The notes: generated by a model from the letters alone, not told the origin. A stretch of DNA of 64,000 nt from Streptomyces achromogenes (GCF_030816715.1 NZ_JAUSYH010000001.1:7440001-7504000), one strand, 5' to 3'. Positions 32,677 through 40,931 are shown, counted from the first letter of the stretch. Numbers and translations: made by a program.

Positions 32677-33336
32677 ATGACAGAAAAAATTGGCGTACTC
32701 GGCACGAAGACCCCGCAGCGCACCGGTGTGGAACGCGTGGTGAATGCCCCCCTGCCCACCGTGTACGGCAAATTCCAGGCGATCGGTTACATGGACCACG
32801 ACCGCGGTGACGAACAAGTCGCCCTGGTGTACGGGGAGATAGGCACCGAGGAGGTGCTGACCCGGCTGCATTCCGAATGCCTGACCGGTGACGCGTTCGG
32901 CTCCCAGCACTGCGAGTGCGGCGCGCAGCTGGAGTCCGCGCTGCGGGCCGTCGTCGCCGAGGGCAGCGGCATCGTCGTCTACCTGCGCGGCCACGAGGGC
33001 CGGGGCATCGGCCTGCTGGGCAAGCTGCGCGCGATGGCCCTGCAGGCGGAGGGCCTGGACACCGTCGAGGCGAACGTCGCCCTCGGGTACCCGGTCGACG
33101 CCCGCGACTACAAGGTGGCCGCCGACATCCTGCGCGACCTGGGCGTGGAATCCGTCCGCCTGATGTCGAACAACCCGCGCAAGCGGGAGGCGCTGACGGA
33201 CAACGGCATCAGGGTCGCCGAAGAGGTGCCCCTGCTGATCGAGCCGTGCGAGAACAACATCACCTACCTGCGCACCAAGCGGGAGCGGATGGACCACCGG
33301 CTGCCCCACCTGGACGCGGTGGCCCACTGGTCCTGA
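32677..33336 (+). CDS. ribA: GTP cyclohydrolase II paralogue with Met at the catalytic Tyr position (FAPy-forming type)
   Basis: 219 residues, stand-alone RibA without RibB. Zinc cysteines C68, C79 and C81 and the R-G-H-E-G-R-G-I-G-L-L loop are intact. At residue 120 the sequence is K-L-R-A-M-A-L-Q, whereas E. coli RibA has Tyr105 (K-I-R-A-Y-A-L-Q). The same Tyr-to-Met change at position 120 was reported for S. coelicolor SCO6655, which opens GTP to the formylated pyrimidine FAPy without deforming it further. So this copy probably does not serve riboflavin synthesis. An AGGAA site precedes the ATG. Confidence 0.9.
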   Translation: MTEKIGVLGTKTPQRTGVERVVNAPLPTVYGKFQAIGYMDHDRGDEQVALVYGEIGTEEVLTRLHSECLTGDAFGSQHCECGAQLESALRAVVAEGSGIVVYLRGHEGRGIGLLGKLRAMALQAEGLDTVEANVALGYPVDARDYKVAADILRDLGVESVRLMSNNPRKREALTDNGIRVAEEVPLLIEPCENNITYLRTKRERMDHRLPHLDAVAHWS

Positions 33337-33367
33337 GCGCGCGACGGCCCACTGGTCCTGAGCGCGC
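33321..33367. repeat. 22-bp direct duplication across the ribA stop codon
   Basis: A 22-bp segment beginning GGCCCACTGGTCCTGAGC occurs at 33321-33342 and again at 33346-33367, three bases apart. The first copy holds the last codons and stop of the cyclohydrolase gene; the second is downstream. It looks like a recent 25-bp tandem duplication. Confidence 0.85.
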
Positions 33368-33470
33368 TTCGGACCGTGGTCCCCGCGGGTAGGGAACACA
33401 GCGGAACCGGCGTACCACCGCCCCGGCCCCGGCGTACGGGCCGGGGCCGGCGCCGAAAGGAGCCGCTCGC

Positions 33471-34616
33471 GTGAACACGCATGCCTCGGTCGTCGTCATC
33501 GGCGGCGGGGTGATGGGTACGAGCATCGCCTACCACCTCGCGGCCGCGGGCGTCCGCGACGTCCTGCTCGTCGAGCGGGACGAACTCGCCGCGGGCTCGA
33601 CCTCGAAGGCCGCCGGAGGGGTCCGCGCCCAGTTCTCCGACGAGCTCAACATCCAGCTCGGCGCGCGCAGCCTCGAGGCGTTCGCGCGGTTCGGCGAGGA
33701 GATCGGGCACGACATCGGGCTGCGCCGCGTCGGCTACCTGTTCCTGCTCTCCACCCCCGAGGACGTCGACTCCTTCGAGGCGGGCGTGCGGCTGCAGAAC
33801 GCACTCGGCGTGCCCAGCCGCCTCATCGGCCCCGCCGAGGCCGGGCGGCTCTCCCCGCTGATCCGCACCGACGGGTTACTCGCGGCCGCGTTCTCGCCCG
33901 ACGACGGCCACTGCACGCCCGAAGCCGTCGTCCACGGGTACGCGGCCGCCGCCCGCAGCTGCGGCGCGCGCATCCTGCGGCACACCGCGGTCACCGGCAT
34001 CGAACGGCAGGGGAGCGCCGTCACCGCCGTGCAGACCACCCTCGGCCGCATCACCACCGACACGGTGATCTGCGCGGCCGGCGCCTGGTCCCGGGCCGTC
34101 GGCGCGATGGCGGGCGTCGACCTGCCGGTGCAGCCGCTGCGCCGCCAGATCGCGGTCACCGAACCGGTCCCCGGACTGCCGCCGGACCTGCCCATGACCA
34201 TCGACTTCAGCAGCACCCTCTACTTCCACGCCGAGGGCCCCGGCCTCCTCGTCGGCATGTCCGACCCCGACGAGCGGCCTGGCTTCGCCACCGACGCCCA
34301 CGACCGGTGGATCCCGCGCCTCGCCGACGCCATGCAGCGCCGCGCCCCCGCCCTGCTCGACCTGCGCCGCACGGGCGGCTGGGCGGGCCTGTACGAGGTC
34401 ACCCCGGACCACAACGCCCTGATCGGCGAGGCGCCGTCGGTGTCCCGCTTCCTGTACGCGACCGGCTTCTCCGGCCACGGTTTCCTGCAGGGCCCGGCGG
34501 TCGGCGAGGTCGTCCGCGACCTGTACCTCGGCCGCGTACCCTTCGTGGACGTCGCCCCCCTGAGCGCCGACCGCTTCGCGGCCGACGCCCCGCGTCCGGA
34601 GGTCAACCGCGTATGA
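33471..34616 (+). CDS. FAD-dependent amine/D-amino-acid oxidase (DAO family), with a TTA codon
   Basis: 381 residues from GTG 33471 (AAAGGAG site). The FAD-binding motif V-V-V-I-G-G-G-V-M-G-T opens the protein; G-L-Y-E-V-T-P-D-H and G-F-S-G-H-G-F near the end are typical of sarcosine/dimethylglycine-type oxidases. It is first in an operon with two saccharopine dehydrogenase-like genes, so it may oxidise a lysine-derived amine such as saccharopine or pipecolate. Codon 136 (33876-33878) is TTA, the only in-frame TTA I found among the window's genes, so translation should depend on the bldA tRNA. Confidence 0.83.
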   Translation: MNTHASVVVIGGGVMGTSIAYHLAAAGVRDVLLVERDELAAGSTSKAAGGVRAQFSDELNIQLGARSLEAFARFGEEIGHDIGLRRVGYLFLLSTPEDVDSFEAGVRLQNALGVPSRLIGPAEAGRLSPLIRTDGLLAAAFSPDDGHCTPEAVVHGYAAAARSCGARILRHTAVTGIERQGSAVTAVQTTLGRITTDTVICAAGAWSRAVGAMAGVDLPVQPLRRQIAVTEPVPGLPPDLPMTIDFSSTLYFHAEGPGLLVGMSDPDERPGFATDAHDRWIPRLADAMQRRAPALLDLRRTGGWAGLYEVTPDHNALIGEAPSVSRFLYATGFSGHGFLQGPAVGEVVRDLYLGRVPFVDVAPLSADRFAADAPRPEVNRV

Positions 34617-35674
34617 CCGAACTGCACCTGTGGCTGCGCCACGAGGCCCGCACCACCGAACGGCGCACCCCGGTCGTCCCCGACGACGCCCGCCGCCTCC
34701 TCGAGGCCGGGGTGGCGCTGACCGTCGAGGACTCCCCGCAGCGCGTGTTCGCGACCGACGCCTACGAGGCGGCCGGCGCCCGGATCGCTCCCGCCGGCTC
34801 CTGGACGTCAGCGCCGCGCGACACGGTCGTCCTCGGACTGAAGGAACTCCCGGACGCCCCGCGCGAGCTGACGCACCGCCATATCTTCTTCGGGCACGCC
34901 TACAAGCAACAGCCTGGCGCACGGGACCTGTTGCGGCGGTTCGCCGCCGGGGGAGGGGCCCTCCTCGACCTGGAGTACCTGGTCGACGACCACGGCCGCC
35001 GCCTCGCCGCCTTCGGGTACTGGGCGGGCTACCTCGGCGCGGCACTGGCGGTGCTGCACCACCGGGGCAGGCTCGCCGGGCCCCTACGCCCCTCGGAGAA
35101 GGCCGAGTGGGACGAAGCGCTGCGCCCCGCTCCCGGCGAAGAGGAGTTCACCGCCCTCGTCGTCGGCGCCCTGGGCCGCAGCGGCCGGGGCGCACGGGCC
35201 GCGTTCGGCGTGGCCGGCGTCGAGCCCGGCTGCTGGGACCTGGCGGAGACCCGCGACCTGGACCGCACCGCGCTGCTGGCCCACGACGTCCTGGTCAACT
35301 GCGTCCTCGCCACGACCCCGGTGCCGCCGTTCGTCCGCGAGGAGGATCTCGACGACCCCGGCCGGCGGCTGCGCACCCTCTCCGACGTCACCTGCGACGT
35401 GGGCTCGCCGCTCAACGTCCTGCCCGTGTACGACCGCACCACCGAGTGGACGGACCCCGTGCGCCGGCTGCGCAAGGAGCCACCACTCGACCTGATCGCC
35501 ATCGACAACCTGCCGTCCCTGCTGCCGCGCGAGGCCAGCGCCGACTTCTCGGCGGCCCTGACCCCCGTGCTGCTGGACTTCGGCGCCGCCGGACCGTGGG
35601 GGCGCTGCCTGCACCGCTTCCACGCCGCCTGCCGTGAACTCGGCCTGACCGCAGGGGAGTCCGGCCGTGTCTGA
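34613..35674 (+). CDS. Saccharopine dehydrogenase (L-lysine-forming, LYS1-like)
   Basis: 353 residues; ATG 34613 overlaps the previous stop (ATGA). The N-terminal domain has L-R-H-E-A-R-T-T-E-R-R-T-P, the substrate-site pattern of the alanine dehydrogenase/LYS1 family, then F-G-H-A-Y-K and F-G-Y-W-A-G-Y. LYS1 enzymes interconvert saccharopine with lysine plus 2-oxoglutarate using NAD. The pairing with a LYS9-like gene suggests lysine breakdown through saccharopine, a route uncommon in bacteria. Direction is inferred. Confidence 0.83.
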   Translation: MTELHLWLRHEARTTERRTPVVPDDARRLLEAGVALTVEDSPQRVFATDAYEAAGARIAPAGSWTSAPRDTVVLGLKELPDAPRELTHRHIFFGHAYKQQPGARDLLRRFAAGGGALLDLEYLVDDHGRRLAAFGYWAGYLGAALAVLHHRGRLAGPLRPSEKAEWDEALRPAPGEEEFTALVVGALGRSGRGARAAFGVAGVEPGCWDLAETRDLDRTALLAHDVLVNCVLATTPVPPFVREEDLDDPGRRLRTLSDVTCDVGSPLNVLPVYDRTTEWTDPVRRLRKEPPLDLIAIDNLPSLLPREASADFSAALTPVLLDFGAAGPWGRCLHRFHAACRELGLTAGESGRV

Positions 35675-36867
35675 CCGGGTCCCCGCCTCCGGCACCGTCC
35701 ACTGGGTCGGCGCCGGCCTGTCCACGGGCAGCGGTCTGGCGGCCCTGTGCGCCCACACCGACCGGGTGCGCCTGTGGCACCGCACGGCCACGCGGGCGGC
35801 CGAGGCGCTCCACCGGCTGGGTCTCACCGGCCGCGCCGAGCCGCGCGCCTACACCCTCGACGCTCTGACGGCCGAACTGGCCCCCGGGGACGTCGTCGTG
35901 TCGATGCTGCCCGCGTCCGGGCATACGGCGCTGCTGTCGGCGTGCGTGGCCCGGCGGGCCCACTTCGCCTGCTCCAGCTATGTCTCGGACGAGTTCCTGG
36001 AGCTGGCGCCCGCGGCGGCCGACGCCGGGACCGTCGTCCTCACCGAGGCCGGTCTCGACCCCGGCATCGACCATCTCTTCGCGCACCGCCTCGTCGCCCG
36101 GGCCCGGGAGGCGATCGGCGACGACACGGCGGCGTCGTACCGGCTCACCTCCTACTGCGGAGGCGTGCCCGCCGTCCCCGACGCGTTCCGCTACCGCTTC
36201 AGCTGGGCGCCGCTCGGCGTCCTCAACGCCCTGCGGGCGCCCGCCCGTTACGTGGAGGACGGCAGGGAGACCGTGGCCGCCCGGCCCTGGGAGGCGACCC
36301 GCGCCCTCATGGTGGGCGGCGAGAGCTTCGAGGCCTATCCCAACCGGGACAGCGTCCCGTTCATCGCGCAGTACGCGCTGCCGCCGTCCTGGCGGCCGCA
36401 GACCTTCGTGCGCGGCACGCTGCGTCTGGACGGCTGGCTGCGGGCCTGGGAGCCGGTGTTCGAGGAGCTGCGGGGCGGGCGACGACACCCGGATCGCGGC
36501 CCTGGCCCGGGAGTTGGCGGCCGCCCACCCCACCACCGACGCCGACCGCGACCGCGTGGTCCTCGCCGTGTCGCTGGAGGTCCACGCGGACGCGGCGGGC
36601 GTCGGACCCGGCGCCGCGATCGGAGGGGGCGCCGGTACGAGCCGCTCCTGGTACGGCAGTCATCTGCTGGACCTGGAGGGCGACGAGACGGAGAGCGCGA
36701 TGGCCCGTTGCGTCTCCCGGCCGCTCGCCCTCGGCGTCCGCCACATCCTGGACGGCTCTCTGCCGCCGGGCCTGAACCGGGCCGCCGGGACCGCCGCCCG
36801 CTCCGAGGCATGGCTGCGTGAACTCGTCGACGAGGGACTGGAGTTCACCTCGTGGCCGGGGGAGTGA
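35667..36867 (+). pseudogene. Saccharopine dehydrogenase (glutamate-forming, LYS9-like), frameshifted
   Basis: Starts at GTG 35667, overlapping the LYS1-like gene by 8 nt. The first ~270 residues are in one frame: W-V-G-A-G-L-S-T-G-S-G Rossmann start, S-M-L-P-A-S-G-H, E-A-G-L-D-P-G-I-D-H and S-Y-C-G-G-V-P, all family hallmarks. At 36473-36480 the frame shifts; the C-terminal ~130 residues (G-D-D-T-R-I-A-A-L-A onward to E-F-T-S-W-P-G-E) continue one base later. Deleting one G from the GGCGGGCG stretch gives an unbroken ~399-residue enzyme. As written, the product would be truncated and scrambled. It may be a true mutation or a base-calling error. Confidence 0.8.
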
Positions 36868-36909
36868 GGGCCGAGGACCGGAGGGCTGCGGCGGCCGGCG
36901 GGCGCGCCG

Positions 36910-38139
36910 TCAGTCCTTGATCGCCTCGTGCACCAGACGCTTGAGGTCGGGGTAGAGCTTCAGGGACCGCCGCGGCCTCAGCTGGGTCAGGAACTGCACG
37001 CTCACGTCGTGGCTCGGGTCGACCCAGAACGTCGTGGTGGCGACGCCGCTCCAGCCGTAGGCGCCGAGCCCCGAGGGCGCCTGGGTGCGGCCCGGGTCGA
37101 CGACGACGGAGACGCCGAGGCCGAAGCCGACGCCGTCGTTCCCGGGCTCGTCGTGGGCGGGACGGCTGCCGAAGGCGCGCAGGTCGACGCCGCCGGGCAG
37201 GTGGTTGGACGTCATCAGGTCGACCGTCCGCGGCCGGAGCAGCCGCACCCCGTCGAGCTCGCCGCGGCGGCGCAGCATCTCGGTGAAACGGTGGATGTCG
37301 TAGGCGGTGGCCACCATGCCGCCGCTGCCGGACAGGAAGCGGGGGCGGCCGGACAACGGCAGTCCCGGGATCGGCTCGATGCCGCCGCCGTCGCTGTCGC
37401 CGTACAGCTCCGCCAGCCGGCCGGCCTGTCCGGCCGTGACCTGGAAGCCGGCGTCGGGCATGCCGAGGGGGCGGAAGATCCGCTCGGCGAGGAACTCGTC
37501 CAGCGGCTGGCCGGAGACGACCTCGATGACCCGGCCCAGGACGTTGGTGGCGACCGAGTAGTTCCACTGCGTGCCCGGCTCGAACTGCAACGGCAGCCGT
37601 GCGTACGCCTCCACCGTCCCGGCCAGGTCCGAGCCCGGCAGCACCGCCGATTCCAGGCCCGCCTCGCGGTAGAGGGCGTCGACGGGGTGACAGTGGTAGA
37701 AGGCGAAGGTGAGACCCGCGGTGTGGGTCATCAGGTGCTTCACCAGCAGGGGCCGCTCGAGCGGGCGGGTGGTGAGATCCGCGCCGGAGCCGGCCTCGTA
37801 CACCCGCAGCCCGGCGAAGGCCGGCAGATGGTCGGCGACCGGGTCGTCGAGCCGCAGCCGGCCCTCCTCCATCAGTATCAGCGCGGCCACCGAGGTGACC
37901 GGTTTGGTCATGGAGTAGATCCGGTAGAGGGTGTCGTGCTCGACGGGCAGTCCGGCGGCGATGTCGCGACGGCCGTACGCGGTGAGGTGGGCGACCCGGC
38001 CGCCGCGGGAGACGGCCAGGAGGAATCCGGGCAGGCGCCCCGCGTCGACCTGGCGGGCGACATGCCGGTCGAGGCGGTCCAGCGCCTCCGGGTCGAGCCC
38101 CGCCTCGCTCGGTTCGACCTCTTGCCGCAGCAGTGCCAT
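36910..38139 (-). CDS. Class C beta-lactamase-type serine hydrolase (esterase/EstB-like)
   Basis: 409 residues, no signal peptide. The S-x-x-K nucleophile motif is S-M-T-K (in I-Y-S-M-T-K-P), and the Y-x-N motif is Y-S-V in W-N-Y-S-V-A-T-N. This pattern is shared by cytoplasmic family VIII esterases and D-aminopeptidase-like proteins more than by secreted beta-lactamases. It is downstream of the MFS and TetR genes on the same strand (63-bp gap), so it may be part of a small resistance or detoxification operon. Confidence 0.82.
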   Translation of the reverse strand: MALLRQEVEPSEAGLDPEALDRLDRHVARQVDAGRLPGFLLAVSRGGRVAHLTAYGRRDIAAGLPVEHDTLYRIYSMTKPVTSVAALILMEEGRLRLDDPVADHLPAFAGLRVYEAGSGADLTTRPLERPLLVKHLMTHTAGLTFAFYHCHPVDALYREAGLESAVLPGSDLAGTVEAYARLPLQFEPGTQWNYSVATNVLGRVIEVVSGQPLDEFLAERIFRPLGMPDAGFQVTAGQAGRLAELYGDSDGGGIEPIPGLPLSGRPRFLSGSGGMVATAYDIHRFTEMLRRRGELDGVRLLRPRTVDLMTSNHLPGGVDLRAFGSRPAHDEPGNDGVGFGLGVSVVVDPGRTQAPSGLGAYGWSGVATTTFWVDPSHDVSVQFLTQLRPRRSLKLYPDLKRLVHEAIKD

Positions 38140-38202
38140 CGTTGGTTCTCCTCTGGTGCGCTCGCTCGAGGCGCGGTCCCGGCCCGGCTCGCCCGGACGG
38201 CC

Positions 38203-39621
38203 TCAGATCTCATGGTCGCCCAGGGACCGGCCGCGCGGACCCCTTTCGACGTCAAGATCGATGTGCGTTGCGTCGCGTCGACCGGCCGGGGGAACGGAGA
38301 CGGCGGAAGAGGCGCGTGACGGGCGGCGGGGCAGCGCGCGGCAGACCGGCAGGGCCGCCGCGGCGGCCAGGGCCAGCACGAGGAGCGGCGAGCGGGCCGG
38401 ACCGAGGCCCATGAGTACGGTCGCCGTCGCCACGCCCAGCACCGGCCCGACGTTCATCGCCGTCTGCTGCAGACCGCCCGCGACCCCCGCCGACTCCGCG
38501 GGAGCCTGCCGGACGACGACATGGGTCGCCGCCACCATCACCGCACCGAACCCCGCTCCCACCAGGGCGAACCCGGTGCAGAAGGTGATCGGCCCGAAGG
38601 CCCCGGCGAGCACCAGGAGCCCGGCGGCGAGGACCGCTGTCGCGCCCGCGACCGTGGCGCGGGCGCCGGCCCGGCGCAGCAGGACCGCGGAGGCGGGCGC
38701 GGCGGCCACCAGCAGCACGGGCAGCGGCAGACTGAGCAGGGCACTGTGCAGCGCGGTGTGTCCCAGGCCGTCCTGGAGGACGTAGACGCAGGCGAACAGC
38801 CCGCCGTTGAGGGCCGCCGACGCGACGACGAGCATCCCGAGCGCCGCGCCGACCGCCGGGGAGCCGATCACGTCCGGCGGCAGCAGCGGGGAGACGGCGC
38901 GTCGCTCGTGCCGGACGACCGCGACGCCGGCGAGCAGGGCGAGTGGCGCCGACCAGCTGACCGCGGGGAGCGTGACGAGGGTGTGCACCAGGCAGGCCAG
39001 GGCCAGGCCGAGCAGCAGCGCGCCCGGCAGGTCGAGCGCCCCGCCCGGGTCGGGACGGGCCGGCTCCCGGGAGGCCAGGGCGAGGACGCCGAACAGCACG
39101 GTCGGCACGATGTTGAGGAGGAAGACGGCCCGCCAGCCGAACTCCGTGGCCAGCGCCCCGCCCACCAGCGGACCGGCCGCCGCGGCCACGCCGATGGACG
39201 CGGTGCGCACGGCGAGGGCGGTCCGCAGCCGCTCGGGCGGGTACGAGGCCCGCAGCATGCCCAGGGTGGCCGGTTGCAGCAGCGCGCCGAACACCCCCTG
39301 TACGACCCGCAGTCCGATCACCCAGCGCATGTCCGGAGCCAGTGCGAGGCCCGCCGAGGCGGCGCCGAAGCCGAGCATGCCGACGCCGAAGAGGCGGCGG
39401 TGGCCATGGCGGTCGCCGAGCCGCCCGGCGAACACCAGCAGGCCGGCCACCGCGATCAGATATCCGGTGCCGGCCCACTGCACCTGGGCGAGGGAGGCGG
39501 CCAGGTCGCCGCGCAGGGTGGGCTGGGCGACGGTGAGGGCGGTGCCGTCCAGGGCGACCACCATGGCGCCGGCCACGCTGCCGGTCAGCGTCAGGGCCGG
39601 GGAGCGGCCGAAGCCCTTCAC
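38203..39621 (-). CDS. MFS drug exporter (DHA2/EmrB-like)
   Basis: 472 residues from GTG 39621, overlapping the TetR stop by 4 nt. About 12-14 membrane segments. Family signs are L-D-G-T-A-L-T-V-A in the first segment, G-R-L-G-D-R-H-G-H-R-R in loop 2-3 and G-P-L-V-G-G-A-L in segment 5 (motif C of antiporters). It exports a drug or metabolite by proton antiport and is under the TetR gene ahead of it. Confidence 0.87.
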   Translation of the reverse strand: MKGFGRSPALTLTGSVAGAMVVALDGTALTVAQPTLRGDLAASLAQVQWAGTGYLIAVAGLLVFAGRLGDRHGHRRLFGVGMLGFGAASAGLALAPDMRWVIGLRVVQGVFGALLQPATLGMLRASYPPERLRTALAVRTASIGVAAAAGPLVGGALATEFGWRAVFLLNIVPTVLFGVLALASREPARPDPGGALDLPGALLLGLALACLVHTLVTLPAVSWSAPLALLAGVAVVRHERRAVSPLLPPDVIGSPAVGAALGMLVVASAALNGGLFACVYVLQDGLGHTALHSALLSLPLPVLLVAAAPASAVLLRRAGARATVAGATAVLAAGLLVLAGAFGPITFCTGFALVGAGFGAVMVAATHVVVRQAPAESAGVAGGLQQTAMNVGPVLGVATATVLMGLGPARSPLLVLALAAAAALPVCRALPRRPSRASSAVSVPPAGRRDATHIDLDVERGPRGRSLGDHEI

Positions 39622-40244
39622 CTGCCCGCCTCCGGACCGAGGTGCGCGTCGAGAGCCGTGCGCAGCAGGGGGCCGAAGTCGTCCGTCCCGGTGGCGAGCC
39701 GGAGGCTGCCCCAGCGCCACAGCTGGGCGATGCCGTGCAGGTTCGCCCACAGCGCGCCCGCGACCGTGCGGGCCCCTGGGGCCGAGCCGGAGCCGGCGCC
39801 GAAGCCGTCGCCGATGTCGGGGCGGGCCCCGGCGACCAGCTCCACCAGCACGCCGAACAGCGGCAGGCTGGTGTCGCGCAGCCTCAGATGGCCGCTCTCC
39901 AGCAGATCATGACGGAACATCAACTCGTACATGCCGGGGTTCTCCAGGGCGAACTCCAGGTAGGTGCGGGCCAGTTCGGCGAGTTCCGCGCGCGGGTCAC
40001 GGGCCTCGCCGCCGCGTGCCGTCGTCACCCGCGCGGCGAGGTCGGTGAAGCCCCGGTGCGCGATCGCCGACAGCAGCTCCAGGTGGGTGGGGAAGTGGCG
40101 GCGGGGCGCGCCGTGCGAGACGCCGGCCCTGCGGGCGATCTCCCGCAGGGTGAGGGCTCCGGCGCCCTCCCGGGCCAGCAGGTCCACGCCGACGTCCACG
40201 AGGCGGGTGCGCAGATCGGGGTCGGGCTTCTCCGGTTCACTCAT
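39618..40244 (-). CDS. TetR-family repressor
   Basis: 208 residues from ATG 40244 (GTG 40250 is possible but lies inside the operator). N-terminal helix-turn-helix: L-T-L-R-E-I-A-R-R-A-G-V-S-H-G-A-P-R-R-H-F; the C-terminal ligand domain resembles the TetR_C_33/WHG group. There is no Shine-Dalgarno; the ATG lies 6 nt after a -10-like TAGACA, so the message is probably leaderless. It should repress itself, the MFS gene and the divergent PPOX gene through the double operator. Confidence 0.88.
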   Translation of the reverse strand: MSEPEKPDPDLRTRLVDVGVDLLAREGAGALTLREIARRAGVSHGAPRRHFPTHLELLSAIAHRGFTDLAARVTTARGGEARDPRAELAELARTYLEFALENPGMYELMFRHDLLESGHLRLRDTSLPLFGVLVELVAGARPDIGDGFGAGSGSAPGARTVAGALWANLHGIAQLWRWGSLRLATGTDDFGPLLRTALDAHLGPEAGR

Positions 40245-40280
40245 AGACACTGTCTACCAGGGCGACGTAGACAGTGTCTA
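40244..40280. promoter_or_regulatory. Symmetric divergent promoter with double TetR operator
   Basis: TAGACACTGTCTA (40244-40256) and TAGACAGTGTCTA (40268-40280) are exact reverse complements of each other, and each is itself nearly palindromic. On either strand TAGACA occurs twice with an 18-bp spacer, a good -35/-10 pair (TAGACA against TTGACA and TATAAT). So one 37-bp element gives mirror-image promoters to tetR and to the PPOX side, with an operator over each box. Confidence 0.75.
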
Positions 40281-40350
40281 TCGACGTGGGGTGGGGCATA
40301 TCGGACAGGTCGGGGGAATGTGACCCGGGGCGCCAATGGTTGTGCCGGGC

Positions 40351-40800
40351 ATGACTCAGGACACGACGCAGAACGCACTGCTGGCGCTGCTCTCCGAGGG
40401 CCGGACCGGGGTGCTGGTCACCCTCAAGCGCGACGGCCGGCCCCAGCTGTCGAACGTCAGTCACCACTACTACCCGGACGAGGGCGTCATCCGGATCTCC
40501 GTCACCGACGGTCGCGCCAAGACCCGCAACCTGCGCCGCGACCCCCGGGCCTCCTACCACGTCACCGTCCCCGGCCACCGCGCCTACACCGTCGCCGAGG
40601 GCACCGCCGACCTCACGCCGGTCGCCGAGGACCCCTACGACGAGACGGTCGAGGAACTGGTCCGTCTCTACCGCGACGTGCAGGGCGAACACCCCGACTG
40701 GGAGGACTACCGCGCCGCGATGGTCCGCGACCGGCGGCTGGTGCTGCGCCTGCGGGTGGAGCGGGCGTACGGCATCCCGAGGGGCGCCTCCGGCGGCTGA
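40351..40800 (+). CDS. PPOX-class (pyridoxamine-phosphate oxidase fold) F420/flavin-dependent enzyme
   Basis: 149 residues from ATG 40351 (ATG 40336 would add five residues). Split-barrel pattern: G-V-L-V-T-L-K-R-D-G-R-P-Q-L-S-N, then K-T-R-N-L-R-R-D-P-R-A, typical of Streptomyces PPOX-class F420-dependent oxidoreductases. These reduce unsaturated compounds or biliverdin-like molecules. It is divergent from tetR and shares its operator, which suggests it handles the same compound as the MFS pump. Confidence 0.83.
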   Translation: MTQDTTQNALLALLSEGRTGVLVTLKRDGRPQLSNVSHHYYPDEGVIRISVTDGRAKTRNLRRDPRASYHVTVPGHRAYTVAEGTADLTPVAEDPYDETVEELVRLYRDVQGEHPDWEDYRAAMVRDRRLVLRLRVERAYGIPRGASGG

Positions 40801-40810
40801 ACGCCGCGCC

Positions 40811-40931
40811 CGGCCTGCGCCCGGCCTGCGCCCGGCCTGCGCCCGGCCTGCGCCCGGCCTGCGCCCGGCCTGCGCCCGGCCTGCGCCCGGCCTGCGCCCG
40901 GCCTGCGCCCGGCCTGCGCCCGGCCTGCGCC
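40811..40931. repeat. 11-bp tandem repeat, 11 copies
   Basis: The unit CGGCCTGCGCC repeats head to tail eleven times with no mismatch, starting 11 bp after the PPOX stop codon. Its period is not a multiple of three and it is non-coding. Such minisatellites vary in copy number between strains. The rest of the 305-bp gap to the VOC gene (40932-41105) shows nothing clear. Confidence 0.92.

Noticed and set aside
36910..38139. Secreted antibiotic-destroying beta-lactamase
   Set aside because: No signal peptide is present and the motif set fits cytoplasmic family VIII esterases at least as well.
40811..40931. CRISPR array
   Set aside because: Units are 11 bp and contiguous with no spacers and no cas genes nearby; it is a minisatellite.
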